A stretch of 64,000 nucleotides of DNA, taken from the NCBI GenBank assembly GCA_019359275.1, contig JAHHHP010000011.1:33772-97771 (forward strand). Reading direction: 5' to 3'. The stretch is from Myxacorys chilensis ATA2-1-KO14 (GTDB lineage Bacteria; Cyanobacteriota; Cyanobacteriia; Leptolyngbyales; Leptolyngbyaceae). The position numbers and the translations under genes are program-made. The notes below the pieces were generated by a model, which was not told where the DNA came from, ran no database searches, and was given only the letters and a program-made list of their open reading frames with translations. Every line of letters starts with the position of its first letter. Positions within the stretch are counted from its first letter, which is position 1. Below, in pieces: positions 53,256 to 62,600 of the stretch.

Positions 53256-53684
53256 TCATCCTACACAGTTAAAATCTTTAGCCCCTTGGTATTGCGTCAG
53301 ACGAGCACTTTTGCGAGTGAACTCACTGACGGATGGGTTGCCTTGGGGATGAATCACCCCAATTGCTTGCTGCCATAGCTCTGGAGGCGCGATCGACACC
53401 TCATACTGATTGCCCTCAAATCGACGCACGTGATACCAGGTTGTGGTTTGGCACTCGTCACACCAGAAGGCTTCTAGCCACTCCCCGACCAGAGTGACTG
53501 TCGTTTGAGTGGCAACGGCTAGAAGAGCATATCGCCGCGCCAGTCCGCGTTCTTGAAGTTGTTCTGCGCGATCGGCATAGAGCGAAAACTTTTGGCTCAC
53601 ACTATGCACATAGCCGCTATGGATCGGGCAATAGATCGCCCGTCGCTTAGAGCGCTTTCGATTTCGGTCACACCTTTTCTGCAA
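53256..53684 (-). CDS. conserved hypothetical protein with zinc-ribbon-like Cys pairs
   Basis: The 142-residue protein starts with TTG at 53684, supported by GGGAGG five bases upstream. A basic N-terminus (MQKRCDRNRKRSKRRAIYCP) is followed by AEQLQERGLARRYALLAVAT and AFWCDECQTTTWYHVRRF near 72-89. CxxC there plus the N-terminal Cys-rich part suggest metal binding. No function is known to me. It begins upstream of the DPM1-like gene, on the same strand, 136 bases away. Confidence 0.6.
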   Translation of the reverse strand: MQKRCDRNRKRSKRRAIYCPIHSGYVHSVSQKFSLYADRAEQLQERGLARRYALLAVATQTTVTLVGEWLEAFWCDECQTTTWYHVRRFEGNQYEVSIAPPELWQQAIGVIHPQGNPSVSEFTRKSARLTQYQGAKDFNCVG

Positions 53685-53900
53685 TTCGACCTCCCTGATG
53701 GATGAATCCTGGTGAAGGTTACGGTGGAGAGGCTGAGATCAAACGAGACCATCGAAGCCTAACTCCTTTAAAGAAATTTAATCTTCTGTTGTCGACTAGA
53801 TAAAACTTCCTAGGAAAGCTCGGCAATCAGGAAGAATTAAGGTTTATGGGTTGAACTTGATGTTGATGAAAAAACCGTGAAATCCCCTAAGTTTGCAAAT

Positions 53901-53918
53901 GCACTCCGCGCGGAGTGC
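53901..53918. promoter_or_regulatory. 18-bp perfect palindrome
   Basis: GCACTCCGC is followed directly by its reverse complement GCGGAGTGC. No U-tract follows. It might be an operator or part of a hairpin. Confidence 0.5.
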
Positions 53919-54410
53919 CTATTGACTCTGGGTTTTCCACTACATACCATTCTGCTGAAGCAATTTAGCTTCGCAAACCGAGTCAGCACCGAATCCGAGA
54001 TTCCTCCTAGGTACGGAGATTACGGATTTGGATGGGATCACTTCCTGTAACCTTACGAGTACAGTAGAACTTGGAGAAAATTGACGTAAAGCTTACAGGG
54101 TAAAGGTTTAAGCAGATTAGAAAGATGCCGTTTCTCTTACACCTCTTGGCCGCTTCTACCAATCTACGCCGTAAATTTACTGAAAATTTAGGACATATAG
54201 CCTGCCGTTTTTCGGTAATTACTGAGTGAGTCCAAAAAACACGGTGGAGGGCGATCAGTAATCCTCATTTCCTGAGAAACCATACTGAGACAGATAGCGC
54301 TTCATCTCAATATTAAATGCGATTTAATGCGTTCTGATCGCTATGCTACCTATCTAGCCCAGTAGATCTAGGTAAATTGCCTACAGTATGGCCTTCGCAG
54401 ACATTTAGTT

Positions 54411-54514
54411 TGTGTAAAGAGCAGTCTGTTTTAGGATCATCCTTGAGTATAATTCCGGTGTGCAGATGAGTGTAGTAGATTTTACACATACGTTAGTTTA
54501 CTCAGGACTGCTCT
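54411..54514 (+). promoter_or_regulatory. promoter-like region with crossing inverted repeats
   Basis: TGTGTAAA (54411-54418) pairs with TTTACACA (54481-54488), and AGAGCAGTC (54418-54426) with GACTGCTCT (54506-54514). A consensus TATAAT lies at 54448-54453 between them. No good -35 hexamer is seen, so an activator may be needed. The region ends about 36 bases before the ATG at 54551. Confidence 0.4.
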
Positions 54515-54550
54515 ACCACCATTAATCTCTTCTTGCAAGGTTTGGTCCTG

Positions 54551-55621
54551 ATGATATCAAAGAATACTGGCTCAAAACGCTTAGGAAAGCCCTTCACCCC
54601 CTTCCTAAGCTCCCATATCCCCTGGGTTCGGCGGGCTAAGATGGTTGGGCAACCGTCTATGCCAACGGTTGCTCTTGGCGCTGCGATCGCGTGGTTTGTG
54701 CAGGGCTTTGCTGCACCTGTGCTAGCGGCTGACATGTCGTTTGGCAACGGTCAAATTCGATTTGGCGAAGATACCACACTGGAGTCGTCCTTTCTAGAGT
54801 CTCATGGGGCTTATCAATCGACGTTTGGTGTGCTGAACCTAGACACCAACGAGAAAACGCCCTTACTGGTTGAATCTAAAGCCGCAGATCAAGAGGGCAC
54901 GATTTTTCAGCCGTCGAGCAAGATTAGCGATCTTGAGAGCGCGAACGACTTTAGCGGAACGCCTGGAAATACTGTTTCTCAAACCTCCGCCAAGTACACG
55001 TTCAAAGCGAAGACGAACTATGCCTTCTACTTGGAATCTTCCTATAATGGGCGCTCCGTTGGAACGGTATATTCCAACGATGTGTTAAACCCTGATCAGG
55101 AGCGGCAGGTGCGATTCAGTGGCACTGATATGACTAGCTTGTGCCAAGGCGGTAGCGTTCTAGCTTGGGACGATACAGGGTCTAATTTGGTGCGAGACCG
55201 TCAGCAGCAAGACCGTGACTATGATGATTTTGTTGTACAGCTTCGCAATACTGCTTGCCCAGTAGGCGGTGGCGAACTGCTACCCTCTGAACCGCAAGCT
55301 ACTACTGCTTCTGGAGGAGCCGTGCCTCCTGTAGGTGGTAGTCGAATTGGCAACGGGCTGTTTGCGTTACTTCCCCTAGCCGCATTATTAGCCGCCTTGC
55401 CAAATGGAGGTGGCAACAATTCAAAAAGAATGAATTCAATTGGAGGTGATGGAACTTCTCCTGGAATCAATCCTGGAATTAATCCTGGAATCAATCCTGG
55501 AACCCGTTCTGATCCACCACCTGGCAAGTCTGTTCCTGAACCATTTACGATCGTCGGTTCAACCACCGCGATCGGGTTAGCAGCACTAGCTCAACGGCGA
55601 CGCTCTAAGAAACGCAAGTAA
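54551..55621 (+). CDS. PEP-CTERM sorting-signal protein (DUF4114-like)
   Basis: This is a protein of about 356 residues. A signal peptide (PTVALGAAIAWFVQGFAAPVLA) precedes a secreted domain with DRDYDDFVVQL near 212-222, the end motif of DUF4114. A hydrophobic stretch (NGLFALLPLAALLAALP near 260), a 12-bp-repeat-encoded NPGINPGINPG linker, and a C-terminal tripartite signal follow: VPEPFTIVGS, helix, RRRSKKRK. Exosortases cleave such tails; cyanoexosortase A is encoded next door. The ATG at 54551 has AAGG upstream; a TTG at 54533 and an ATG at 54641 are alternatives. Confidence 0.82.
   Translation: MISKNTGSKRLGKPFTPFLSSHIPWVRRAKMVGQPSMPTVALGAAIAWFVQGFAAPVLAADMSFGNGQIRFGEDTTLESSFLESHGAYQSTFGVLNLDTNEKTPLLVESKAADQEGTIFQPSSKISDLESANDFSGTPGNTVSQTSAKYTFKAKTNYAFYLESSYNGRSVGTVYSNDVLNPDQERQVRFSGTDMTSLCQGGSVLAWDDTGSNLVRDRQQQDRDYDDFVVQLRNTACPVGGGELLPSEPQATTASGGAVPPVGGSRIGNGLFALLPLAALLAALPNGGGNNSKRMNSIGGDGTSPGINPGINPGINPGTRSDPPPGKSVPEPFTIVGSTTAIGLAALAQRRRSKKRK
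55460..55503 (+). repeat. 12-bp tandem repeat in the PEP-CTERM gene
   Basis: CCTGGAATCAAT, CCTGGAATTAAT, CCTGGAATCAAT and a partial fourth unit lie head to tail and encode the NPGI repeats. Confidence 0.85.
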
Positions 55622-55707
55622 GGCTCCGTTGGCTTGAGCGTTAGAGGTAATTTCTATGCTTGATACTCAGATTCAGTTTCGTTTCGCTCCCTCCATCACA
55701 CTGCCTT

Positions 55708-55738
55708 CCCCGCTCCAATTCCAAGGGCGGGGATATTT
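55708..55738 (+). terminator. possible terminator between convergent genes
   Basis: CCCCGC (55708-55713) pairs with GCGGGG (55727-55732), followed by ATATTTT. It lies between the PEP-CTERM and exosortase stops. Confidence 0.5.
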
Positions 55739-56608
55739 TCAGGAGCCTTCTTGTTCTGTGGGTTGAGAGTCTACCTCTGCATCAAATCGTTCTAGACAGA
55801 AGTAACAAACGCCTCCAAACAGGAGTACAGCCACCATTGAGAAGAGTTGCGATCCGTCTCCAACGTGCCAATAGTCAAACGCGCTTTCGTTGGCTTGAGC
55901 AAACAGAACTGCCATTAGCGCTACTCGAACACCATTGACTAGAAAGGCAACTGCGATCGCAGCGATCGCAATGAGCAACGTTTGAAACCAACCCATTGGA
56001 AACAACATCGTAAATAGAAACGCAAGGGTCAGTAATTGCAGAATGGATTGAATCCCAGAGCAGCCTACATAAACATCAACAAATCCAGTAGGCAATACAA
56101 GTTTTGTGCCATCTTGAACTACAGGAAAACCGGAATACCACAAAAAATTTCCGGCTAAAGTTGCGGTTGCGTGAGAGATATCAAACAACTCTATTAGCGT
56201 TGTCGTTGGAATCATTAGAAAACTCAGAACTAGTAGCTCTCGCCAACAGGATTTTAATCCAGAAAAGCCAAATCCGATAAATACTAATCCCAATCCTGAG
56301 ATAATTGGTGAGAAGCGCAAAGCAGAATCGTAACTAGAGATCAAAGTGCTTCTGTACAACACCCAAAGAACGCTAATAAGACCAATACTATTTGCAATCG
56401 CTATAGGCTTAAATCTTCTCCAACTAGCGCACTCAAGTTTTAGAGAATTACGCTTTCGCCAAACCATAAAGTAAACGGTTGTATAGCAGAGAATATAAGG
56501 CTCCAAGCCTTTGAGTTGTCCTGTGTTCCACACCAACCGGAGTTGAAGCGTTGTGAGGGCGACTGCAATTCCGAGCAGCAGAAACGGAGTATAGCGCGAG
56601 GAAATCAT
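55739..56608 (-). CDS. crtA: cyanoexosortase A (PEP-CTERM-processing membrane protease/transpeptidase)
   Basis: This is a 289-residue protein with about eight membrane helices. The catalytic triad of exosortases is visible: Cys in VDVYVGCSGIQSIL near 178, Arg in LVNGVRVALMAV near 228, and His in YWHVGDGSQLFSM near 252. VVQDGTKLVLPTGFVDVYVG before the Cys is typical of the cyanobacterial A type. It cleaves PEP-CTERM tails at the inner membrane, probably linking substrates to the surface or EPS. It is convergent with its likely substrate gene, 117 bases away. The associated small partner protein of this system is not seen here. Confidence 0.85.
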   Translation of the reverse strand: MISSRYTPFLLLGIAVALTTLQLRLVWNTGQLKGLEPYILCYTTVYFMVWRKRNSLKLECASWRRFKPIAIANSIGLISVLWVLYRSTLISSYDSALRFSPIISGLGLVFIGFGFSGLKSCWRELLVLSFLMIPTTTLIELFDISHATATLAGNFLWYSGFPVVQDGTKLVLPTGFVDVYVGCSGIQSILQLLTLAFLFTMLFPMGWFQTLLIAIAAIAVAFLVNGVRVALMAVLFAQANESAFDYWHVGDGSQLFSMVAVLLFGGVCYFCLERFDAEVDSQPTEQEGS

Positions 56609-57106
56609 GCGAATTTAACAAGAGCAAGGCGTCTTATGTTTAATGAGTTCATCCACTTATCAATTTCTCTAATCGTTTTCAGGTTTTCCGGACGATTCAT
56701 ACACTCTGTTAGCAGTTTGTCGCTTGTGCCACTACCGTTTGGAATCAAGATTAAAACGATCGCTGTGTCAGTCTAGAAAACTTAAGCGCTCAGGCAACCT
56801 CAGTAATTTTCGGTAGCCATACTGTGAACGCTGAGAAGGGAAAACAACAGTGTCATCAGTAGTCATCTCAGGTCAAATATCGAGCTACCGTTCATCACGT
56901 TCAAACATAGGCTAAGAAATTGATAGTGCGCCTTTTCATCTATCCGCACAACTACGGTAAATCTCTAACTCAGTTCACGCGATCTCACGGATAGATGTTC
57001 CGTCAAAAGACGGACGTTTGTGCTGATGACAGAACGAGCGATAGATTCGACGATGTAAGGCGATTCATCTCCGTGAAAGAACCTACTTGATTAACCTGCT
57101 ATAGCT
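56609..57106. other. 498-bp region upstream of the response regulator
   Basis: It contains CTCAGTAATTTTCGGTAG (56799-56816), a CACGGATA box (56986-56993) and TTCCGTC/GACGGA arms near 57000-57014. No ORF or RNA gene is supported. Confidence 0.55.
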
Positions 57107-57757
57107 ATGACCTTGGTACTGGAAAAAATTAGTGTTGAAAAAGGCTCAATCTTACTAGTAGATGACGACGAAAACTTTGTGGCGCTGATATCAGAATTTT
57201 TGTCGTTTAAGGGCTTTAAGGTCACGTCAGCAGACAGTGGCAAGCAGGCAATGCAACTGCTCGATCGCATTAAACCTGACCTGATTATTTCTGACATTAT
57301 GATGCCAGAGATGGATGGCTACCTGTTTGCCGAAACGGTTCGACAAGTCCCTGAGATTAGCTGGTTGCCGATCATTATGGTCTCTGCAAAAGATCAAAGT
57401 AGCGATCGCGTCCAGGGCTTGAGCGCAGGCGCGAATGTTTATATGATCAAACCGTTTGACTTAGATGAATTAGTCGCGCAAATTGAATCGTCGCTGCGAT
57501 CGTCGCATTTAATGCAGCAGACCCAGGCGCGGCGATCCGAAGCTCGGATTCAAGTGCCTGAGGGAGTTCGATTGACTGCTACAGAATTGCTAGTCGCTCA
57601 ACTGGTAGCGCAGGGATTATCAAATATTGAAATTTCTCAGCGCTTAAACACAAGTAAACGCACGATCGAAAGTCACATCAGCCACATGCTTAAGAAAACG
57701 TTGCTTACCAATCGCACCGAACTCTCGCGGTGGATTATTGAAAACAATATGGAGTGA
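57107..57757 (+). CDS. response regulator with LuxR/NarL-type DNA-binding domain
   Basis: The 216-residue protein has a receiver domain (about 14-130) with acidic pocket DDD(19-21), phospho-acceptor Asp63 in IISDIMMPEMDG, and Lys115 in VYMIKPFDL. A LuxR HTH near 150-210 follows (LTATELLVAQLVAQGLSNIE, then ISQRLNTSKRTIESHISHML). It is a transcription factor whose kinase is not adjacent. The start has no clear ribosome-binding site. It sits at the edge of the exosortase/EPS locus and might bind the recurring motifs noted there (inference). Confidence 0.92.
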   Translation: MTLVLEKISVEKGSILLVDDDENFVALISEFLSFKGFKVTSADSGKQAMQLLDRIKPDLIISDIMMPEMDGYLFAETVRQVPEISWLPIIMVSAKDQSSDRVQGLSAGANVYMIKPFDLDELVAQIESSLRSSHLMQQTQARRSEARIQVPEGVRLTATELLVAQLVAQGLSNIEISQRLNTSKRTIESHISHMLKKTLLTNRTELSRWIIENNME

Positions 57758-57781
57758 AAAAATCAAGTTAGATAAACCACA

Positions 57782-58105
57782 ATGAACAATTTGTTTGATT
57801 TGCCTGCTCACCTGCTCACAGAAGAAGTGTTCCAGCCGTTGGTCGAGACCGACCAGATTCTGATTGAGCGGATTATCTCCACAGGACAAACAACTCCTGT
57901 CGGGGAATGGTATGACCAAGCGCGAGACGAATGGGTTGTGCTGTTGCAAGGAGAGGCGCGGATAGGCTATGAAGATGGACATGAGGTTTCCCTGCATCCA
58001 GGAGATTATCTCTTGATTCCTGCTCACCAAAAGCACCGAGTTGCCTACACGAGTCCCGAGCCGCCTTGCATTTGGTTAGCCATCCATGCGGCATTTACTC
58101 TTTAA
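57782..58105 (+). CDS. cupin-domain protein
   Basis: The 107-residue single-domain cupin shows motif 1 EWVVLLQGEARIGYEDG near 60 and motif 2 LHPGDYLLIPAHQKHRV near 80. Metal-binding His residues are incomplete in motif 1, so binding is uncertain. Function unknown. It starts 24 bases after the response regulator and may share its transcript. Its 3' end overlaps the stop of the convergent CNNM gene by 11 bases. Confidence 0.8.
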   Translation: MNNLFDLPAHLLTEEVFQPLVETDQILIERIISTGQTTPVGEWYDQARDEWVVLLQGEARIGYEDGHEVSLHPGDYLLIPAHQKHRVAYTSPEPPCIWLAIHAAFTL

Positions 58106-59414
58106 CCTCTTCCTGTCCAGGGGCGACCAGGACTTTATCAACGCGGTTGCCATCCATATCCATCACCTCAAACCGCAGAGAATCCCATTCAAAAAAATCG
58201 GCGGGTTTGGGAATGCGACCGAGATACATCACCACAAAACCACCCAAGGTTTGATAACTGCCTCGCTCTTCTCCCGGTAATTCTTTTTCTTCAAGGTCAA
58301 GCAATTCTTTGAATTGATAAACTGGCAGCATCCCATCGAGGAGCCAAGAGCCGTCTTCGCGCTGCACGGCTTGCGGTTCTGCCAGTTCTTCGACGGACGG
58401 AATATCGCCAACGATCGCTTGCAACACATCCGTCAGGGTCACCAATCCTTGAATCACGCCATATTCATCGACCACAAAAGCGAGCTGCGTTCCGGTCTGC
58501 TTAAACAGTTCTAGCACCTTCAGCGCACGGGTACTTTCGGGCACGAATACGGGTTGCTGTAAGGAAGTTGTAAAGTCGATCGGTTGTCCTTCCATAGTTT
58601 TAATGAGCAAATCGTAGACGTGCACCACGCCCAGCAAATTATCTAACCCGCCATGACACACGGGAAATTTGGCGTGAGCGCTTTCCATCATGCACCGACG
58701 ATTTTCCTCAAATGAGTCTTCTAGATCAAGCCAAACGATCTCTAAGCGCGGCGTCATGAGAGAACTAATGCGGCGATCGCCGAGCCGAAACACCCGCTTC
58801 ATGATGTCTTCTTCCGCCTGCTCGAACATGCCTGCTTCTGTGCCTTGTTCGATCATGACGCGGATTTCTTCTTCGGTCACTTGCGGCTCATCAGACGGAC
58901 GGATGCCTAAGAGTCTGACAACGAGATTGGTGGAGGAACTGAGCAGATAGACGATCGGAGCGGCAGCTTTTGCCATCAGGGTCATCGGAAAGGCGGCCCA
59001 AGACGCAATCCGCTCTGGTGAATTGAGAGCGACTCGTTTTGGCACCAATTCCCCAATGATTAGCGTCAAGTAGGTGAGGCTTAGAACGGCAATGCCAAAC
59101 GCGATCGCTTGACTGTAAGATTTGAGAGCCGGGATGCCTGCAAAGACGGGTTCGAGCCGAGTCGAGAGCGCTTTCTCACCGAAAGCACCCGATGCAATGC
59201 CAATCAGAGTAATGCCAACCTGTACGATCGCCAAGAAATTATTTGGTTCTTCGGCTAATTTCAGTGCCGCTTGGGCTTTTTTATCGCCTTGGTTAGCAAG
59301 CTGCTGCAAGCGGATCTTACGAGCAGACACCACGGCCAACTCAGACGTGACAAATAAACCATTAGCAAGCGTTAAAAGCAGAATGATCAGTAAGTCGGTG
59401 ATGAGCGGTTGCAT
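58095..59414 (-). CDS. CNNM/CBS-domain hemolysin-family membrane protein (CorC/HlyC type)
   Basis: The 439-residue protein has an N-terminal CNNM (DUF21) domain with about four helices (LLIILLLTLANGLFVTSELA; LSLTYLTLIIGELVPKRVAL). A CBS pair starts near 205 (SSLMTPRLEIVWLDLEDSFE; FVVDEYGVIQGLVTLTDVLQ), and a CorC_HlyC C-terminal domain runs from about 350 (DGMLPVYQFKELLDLEEKEL). Relatives transport or sense Mg2+/Co2+. GELVPKRVAL is the diagnostic GExxPK motif. It is unlinked to the polysaccharide genes. Confidence 0.93.
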   Translation of the reverse strand: MQPLITDLLIILLLTLANGLFVTSELAVVSARKIRLQQLANQGDKKAQAALKLAEEPNNFLAIVQVGITLIGIASGAFGEKALSTRLEPVFAGIPALKSYSQAIAFGIAVLSLTYLTLIIGELVPKRVALNSPERIASWAAFPMTLMAKAAAPIVYLLSSSTNLVVRLLGIRPSDEPQVTEEEIRVMIEQGTEAGMFEQAEEDIMKRVFRLGDRRISSLMTPRLEIVWLDLEDSFEENRRCMMESAHAKFPVCHGGLDNLLGVVHVYDLLIKTMEGQPIDFTTSLQQPVFVPESTRALKVLELFKQTGTQLAFVVDEYGVIQGLVTLTDVLQAIVGDIPSVEELAEPQAVQREDGSWLLDGMLPVYQFKELLDLEEKELPGEERGSYQTLGGFVVMYLGRIPKPADFFEWDSLRFEVMDMDGNRVDKVLVAPGQEEVKE

Positions 59415-59625
59415 TCCTGAGACTGCCTAATTTCTTGGCAAACGTATAACGGACTGTTTTAGTGTATCTGACCCTAGAGGTTCATCATTGATCCTGAGTT
59501 AGGACTCAAAAAGTTTTATGAGTTCATGACCCTTGAGGAATGATCAACTCTGGAGCAGTGTCTTTAGAATGTAAAAATAGTTCATATTTATAGTCCATAC
59601 TTCGGGTTCTCCCCAGAGGCGTCTG

Positions 59626-62600
59626 ATGGCTTTTTCTTCGATTACTCGTGCGCTCGGTCGGTTGCCTCTAACGGCTGAGTTACTTAGCAAGCTGACTAGT
59701 CAAGGCGCATTGCACCTGAGCGGCTTGGCTCGGCTACCCAAGGGCTTAGTCGCGTCAACGCTGGCTCAGGCTCAGTCACGTCCCCTGTTGATCGTGACCT
59801 CAACCTTAGAAGAAGCAGGACGCTGGAGCGCCCAACTTGATGCGATGGGCTGGCAAACGATGCAGTTCTACCCGACATCAGAGACATCGCCCTATGAGCC
59901 GTTTGACTCGGAAGCGGAGATGACGTGGGGACAGCTTCAGGTGCTGGCGGAGCTAGTTAAGAATAGGGATGAAGGCGTCCCTCCGCCTTACAGCATCGCT
60001 GACGCAAGGAGGGATGACGATGGAGGGACACCTAATGGCGACGCTAACCTAAACAACGCTGACAAACGAGATCAAAAAAGCGCGCGCTCATCCCTAGCGA
60101 TCGTTGCCACCGAACGTGCCCTCCAACCCCACCTTCCGCCCGTCGAAGCTCTTGCCTCTTATTGTCTGCCGCTTCAGAAAGGACAAGAGCTAGATCTGAA
60201 TCGGTTGAGTGAAGAAGTAGCGCGGCTGGGCTATGAGCGGGTCAATTTGGTTGAAACTGAGGGACAGTGGAGCCGTCGGGGGGACATTATTGATGTGTTT
60301 CCGGTAGCGTCAGAACTGCCGATTCGCCTCGAATTGTTTGGCGATGAGTTGGATCAGATTCGAGAGTTTGATCCGTCTACTCAACGCTCGCTCGATCGCA
60401 TCGAAAAAATTGTGCTCACGCCGACCAGTTTTTCACCGATCATTCAAGCCGCTTTAACGGCTGACGATCTGGTTCCTCATCTCTCCGCCGAAGAGCAAGA
60501 GCGCTTCGAGCAAGAACAACCGCTTGAAGGAATGCGACGGTTCTTAGGATTGGCGTTTGGGCATCCGGCGTCGCTGTTGGACTATTTGCCAGAAAACACG
60601 CTAATCGCGATCGACGAACCGGATATGACGCAGGCGCACAGCGATCGCTGGGTCGAACATGTGGAAGAACAGTGGCAAGACGTCAGCGCCAAGCATCCAT
60701 TGCCGAAAATTCATCGCGCGTTCACCGATTCTCTGGTTCAAGTCGAACAATTTGAGCGGCTTTACTTGTCTGAACTCGCGGAGGAAAAGAATGGATTGAA
60801 TCTGGCGAGCCGCCCAGTTCCGGCAATTCCGCATCAGTTTGCTCGATTAGCTGAGACCCTGAGAGGAGAACGCGATCGCAACTTTGCAATCTGGCTGGTG
60901 TCGGCGCAACCTTCCCGCTCGGTGGCGCTGTTGCAAGAACATGACTGTCCAGCGCAGTTTGTGCCGAATCCGCGAGATTATCTAGCGATCGACAAACTCC
61001 AGATTCAGCATGTGCCCGTTGCCGTCAAATATTCGGGTCTTGCAGAACTTGAAGGCTTTATCCTGCCAACGTTTCGGATTGTTGTCATCACCGACAAAGA
61101 ATTCTTTGGACAGCAAACGCTAGCAACCCCGACGTATGTTCGCAAGCGGCGTCGTGCCGCGTCAAAACAAGTCGATCCTAACAAGCTACAGCCGGGAGAT
61201 TATGTCGTTCATAAAAGTCATGGAATTGGGCAATTTATCAAGCTCGAAAGCCTGACGATCAATCAAGAAACGCGGGAATACCTGGTTCTAAAGTACGCCG
61301 ACGGACTGCTGCGGGTCGCGGCCGATCAGTTAGGATCGCTGTCTCGATTTCGCGCCGTGGGCGATGCCAAGCCCGAACTCAATAAAATGTCGAGCAAGGC
61401 GTGGGAGAAAACCAAGGGCAAGGTTCGCAAAGCCGTTAAGAAAGTGGCGGTCGATCTGTTGCAGCTTTATGCTCAACGCGCTCAGCAGCAAGGCTTTACC
61501 TATCCCGTGGATATGCCGTGGCAAGCCGAAATGGAGGACTCGTTTCCCTACCAGCCCACTCCTGATCAGCTAAAAGCGACGCAAGATGTCAAGCAAGATA
61601 TGGAAAGCGATCGCCCGATGGATCGCCTCGTTTGCGGTGATGTTGGATTCGGGAAAACGGAAGTGGCAATTCGCGCGATTTTCAAAGCCGTTACTGCCGG
61701 AAAACAAGTCGCGCTCCTCGCTCCAACCACGATTCTGACGCAGCAACACTATCACACGCTGAAAGAACGGTTTGCGCCCTACCCAATTCAAGTCGGATTG
61801 CTGAACCGATTCCGATCGCCGGAAGAACGCAAAGACATTCAGCGCCGCTTGAGTACGGGCGAATTAGATATTGTCGTTGGAACCCATCAACTGTTAGGAA
61901 AAGGCGTCGCTTTCAAAGATCTGGGTTTGCTCGTGGTGGACGAAGAACAGCGATTTGGCGTCAATCAAAAGGAGAAGATTAAATCGCTCAGAACAAAGGT
62001 CGATGTGCTGACCCTCAGCGCAACGCCGATTCCGAGAACCCTCTACATGGCGCTATCGGGCGTGAGAGAAATGAGCTTGATCACCACGCCGCCGCCCTCG
62101 CGCCGTCCGATTAAAACGCACTTATCGTCTTACGATCCAGAGATTATGCGATCGGCAATTCGGCAAGAACTCGATCGCGGCGGACAGGTGTTTTATGTTG
62201 TCCCGCGAGTCGAGGGAATTGAAGAGATCTCAGCCCGCTTGCGCGAAATGGTTCCGGGAGCAAGGATTGCGATCGCGCATGGTCAAATGCCAGAATCGGA
62301 ACTCGAATCGGTCATGCTCACGTTTGGCGCAGGCGATGCTGATATTCTCCTCTGCACCACGATCATCGAATCGGGATTGGACATTCCCAGAGTCAATACG
62401 ATTTTGATCGAAGACTCTCAGAAATTTGGGCTGTCGCAGCTTTACCAACTGCGGGGACGAGTGGGACGGGCAGGCATTCAGGCGCACGCTTGGCTGTTCT
62501 ATCCAAAACAGCATCAACTCTCAGACGCGGCCCGTCAGCGATTACGGGCACTTCAAGAGTTTACTCAACTCGGTTCTGGCTATCAGCTTGCAGTTCGAGA

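Larger units (their letters stand above)
53685..54550. other. 866-bp intergenic region
   Basis: It holds a copy of the duplicated element (53723-53765), an 18-bp perfect palindrome (53901-53918), TACGGAGA and TACGGATT boxes (54012, 54021), two CAGTAAATTTACGG-type motifs (54169-54186, 54209-54227), and a promoter-like TATAAT (54448-54453) inside crossing inverted repeats (54411-54514). No ORF or RNA gene is recognised. Confidence 0.6.
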
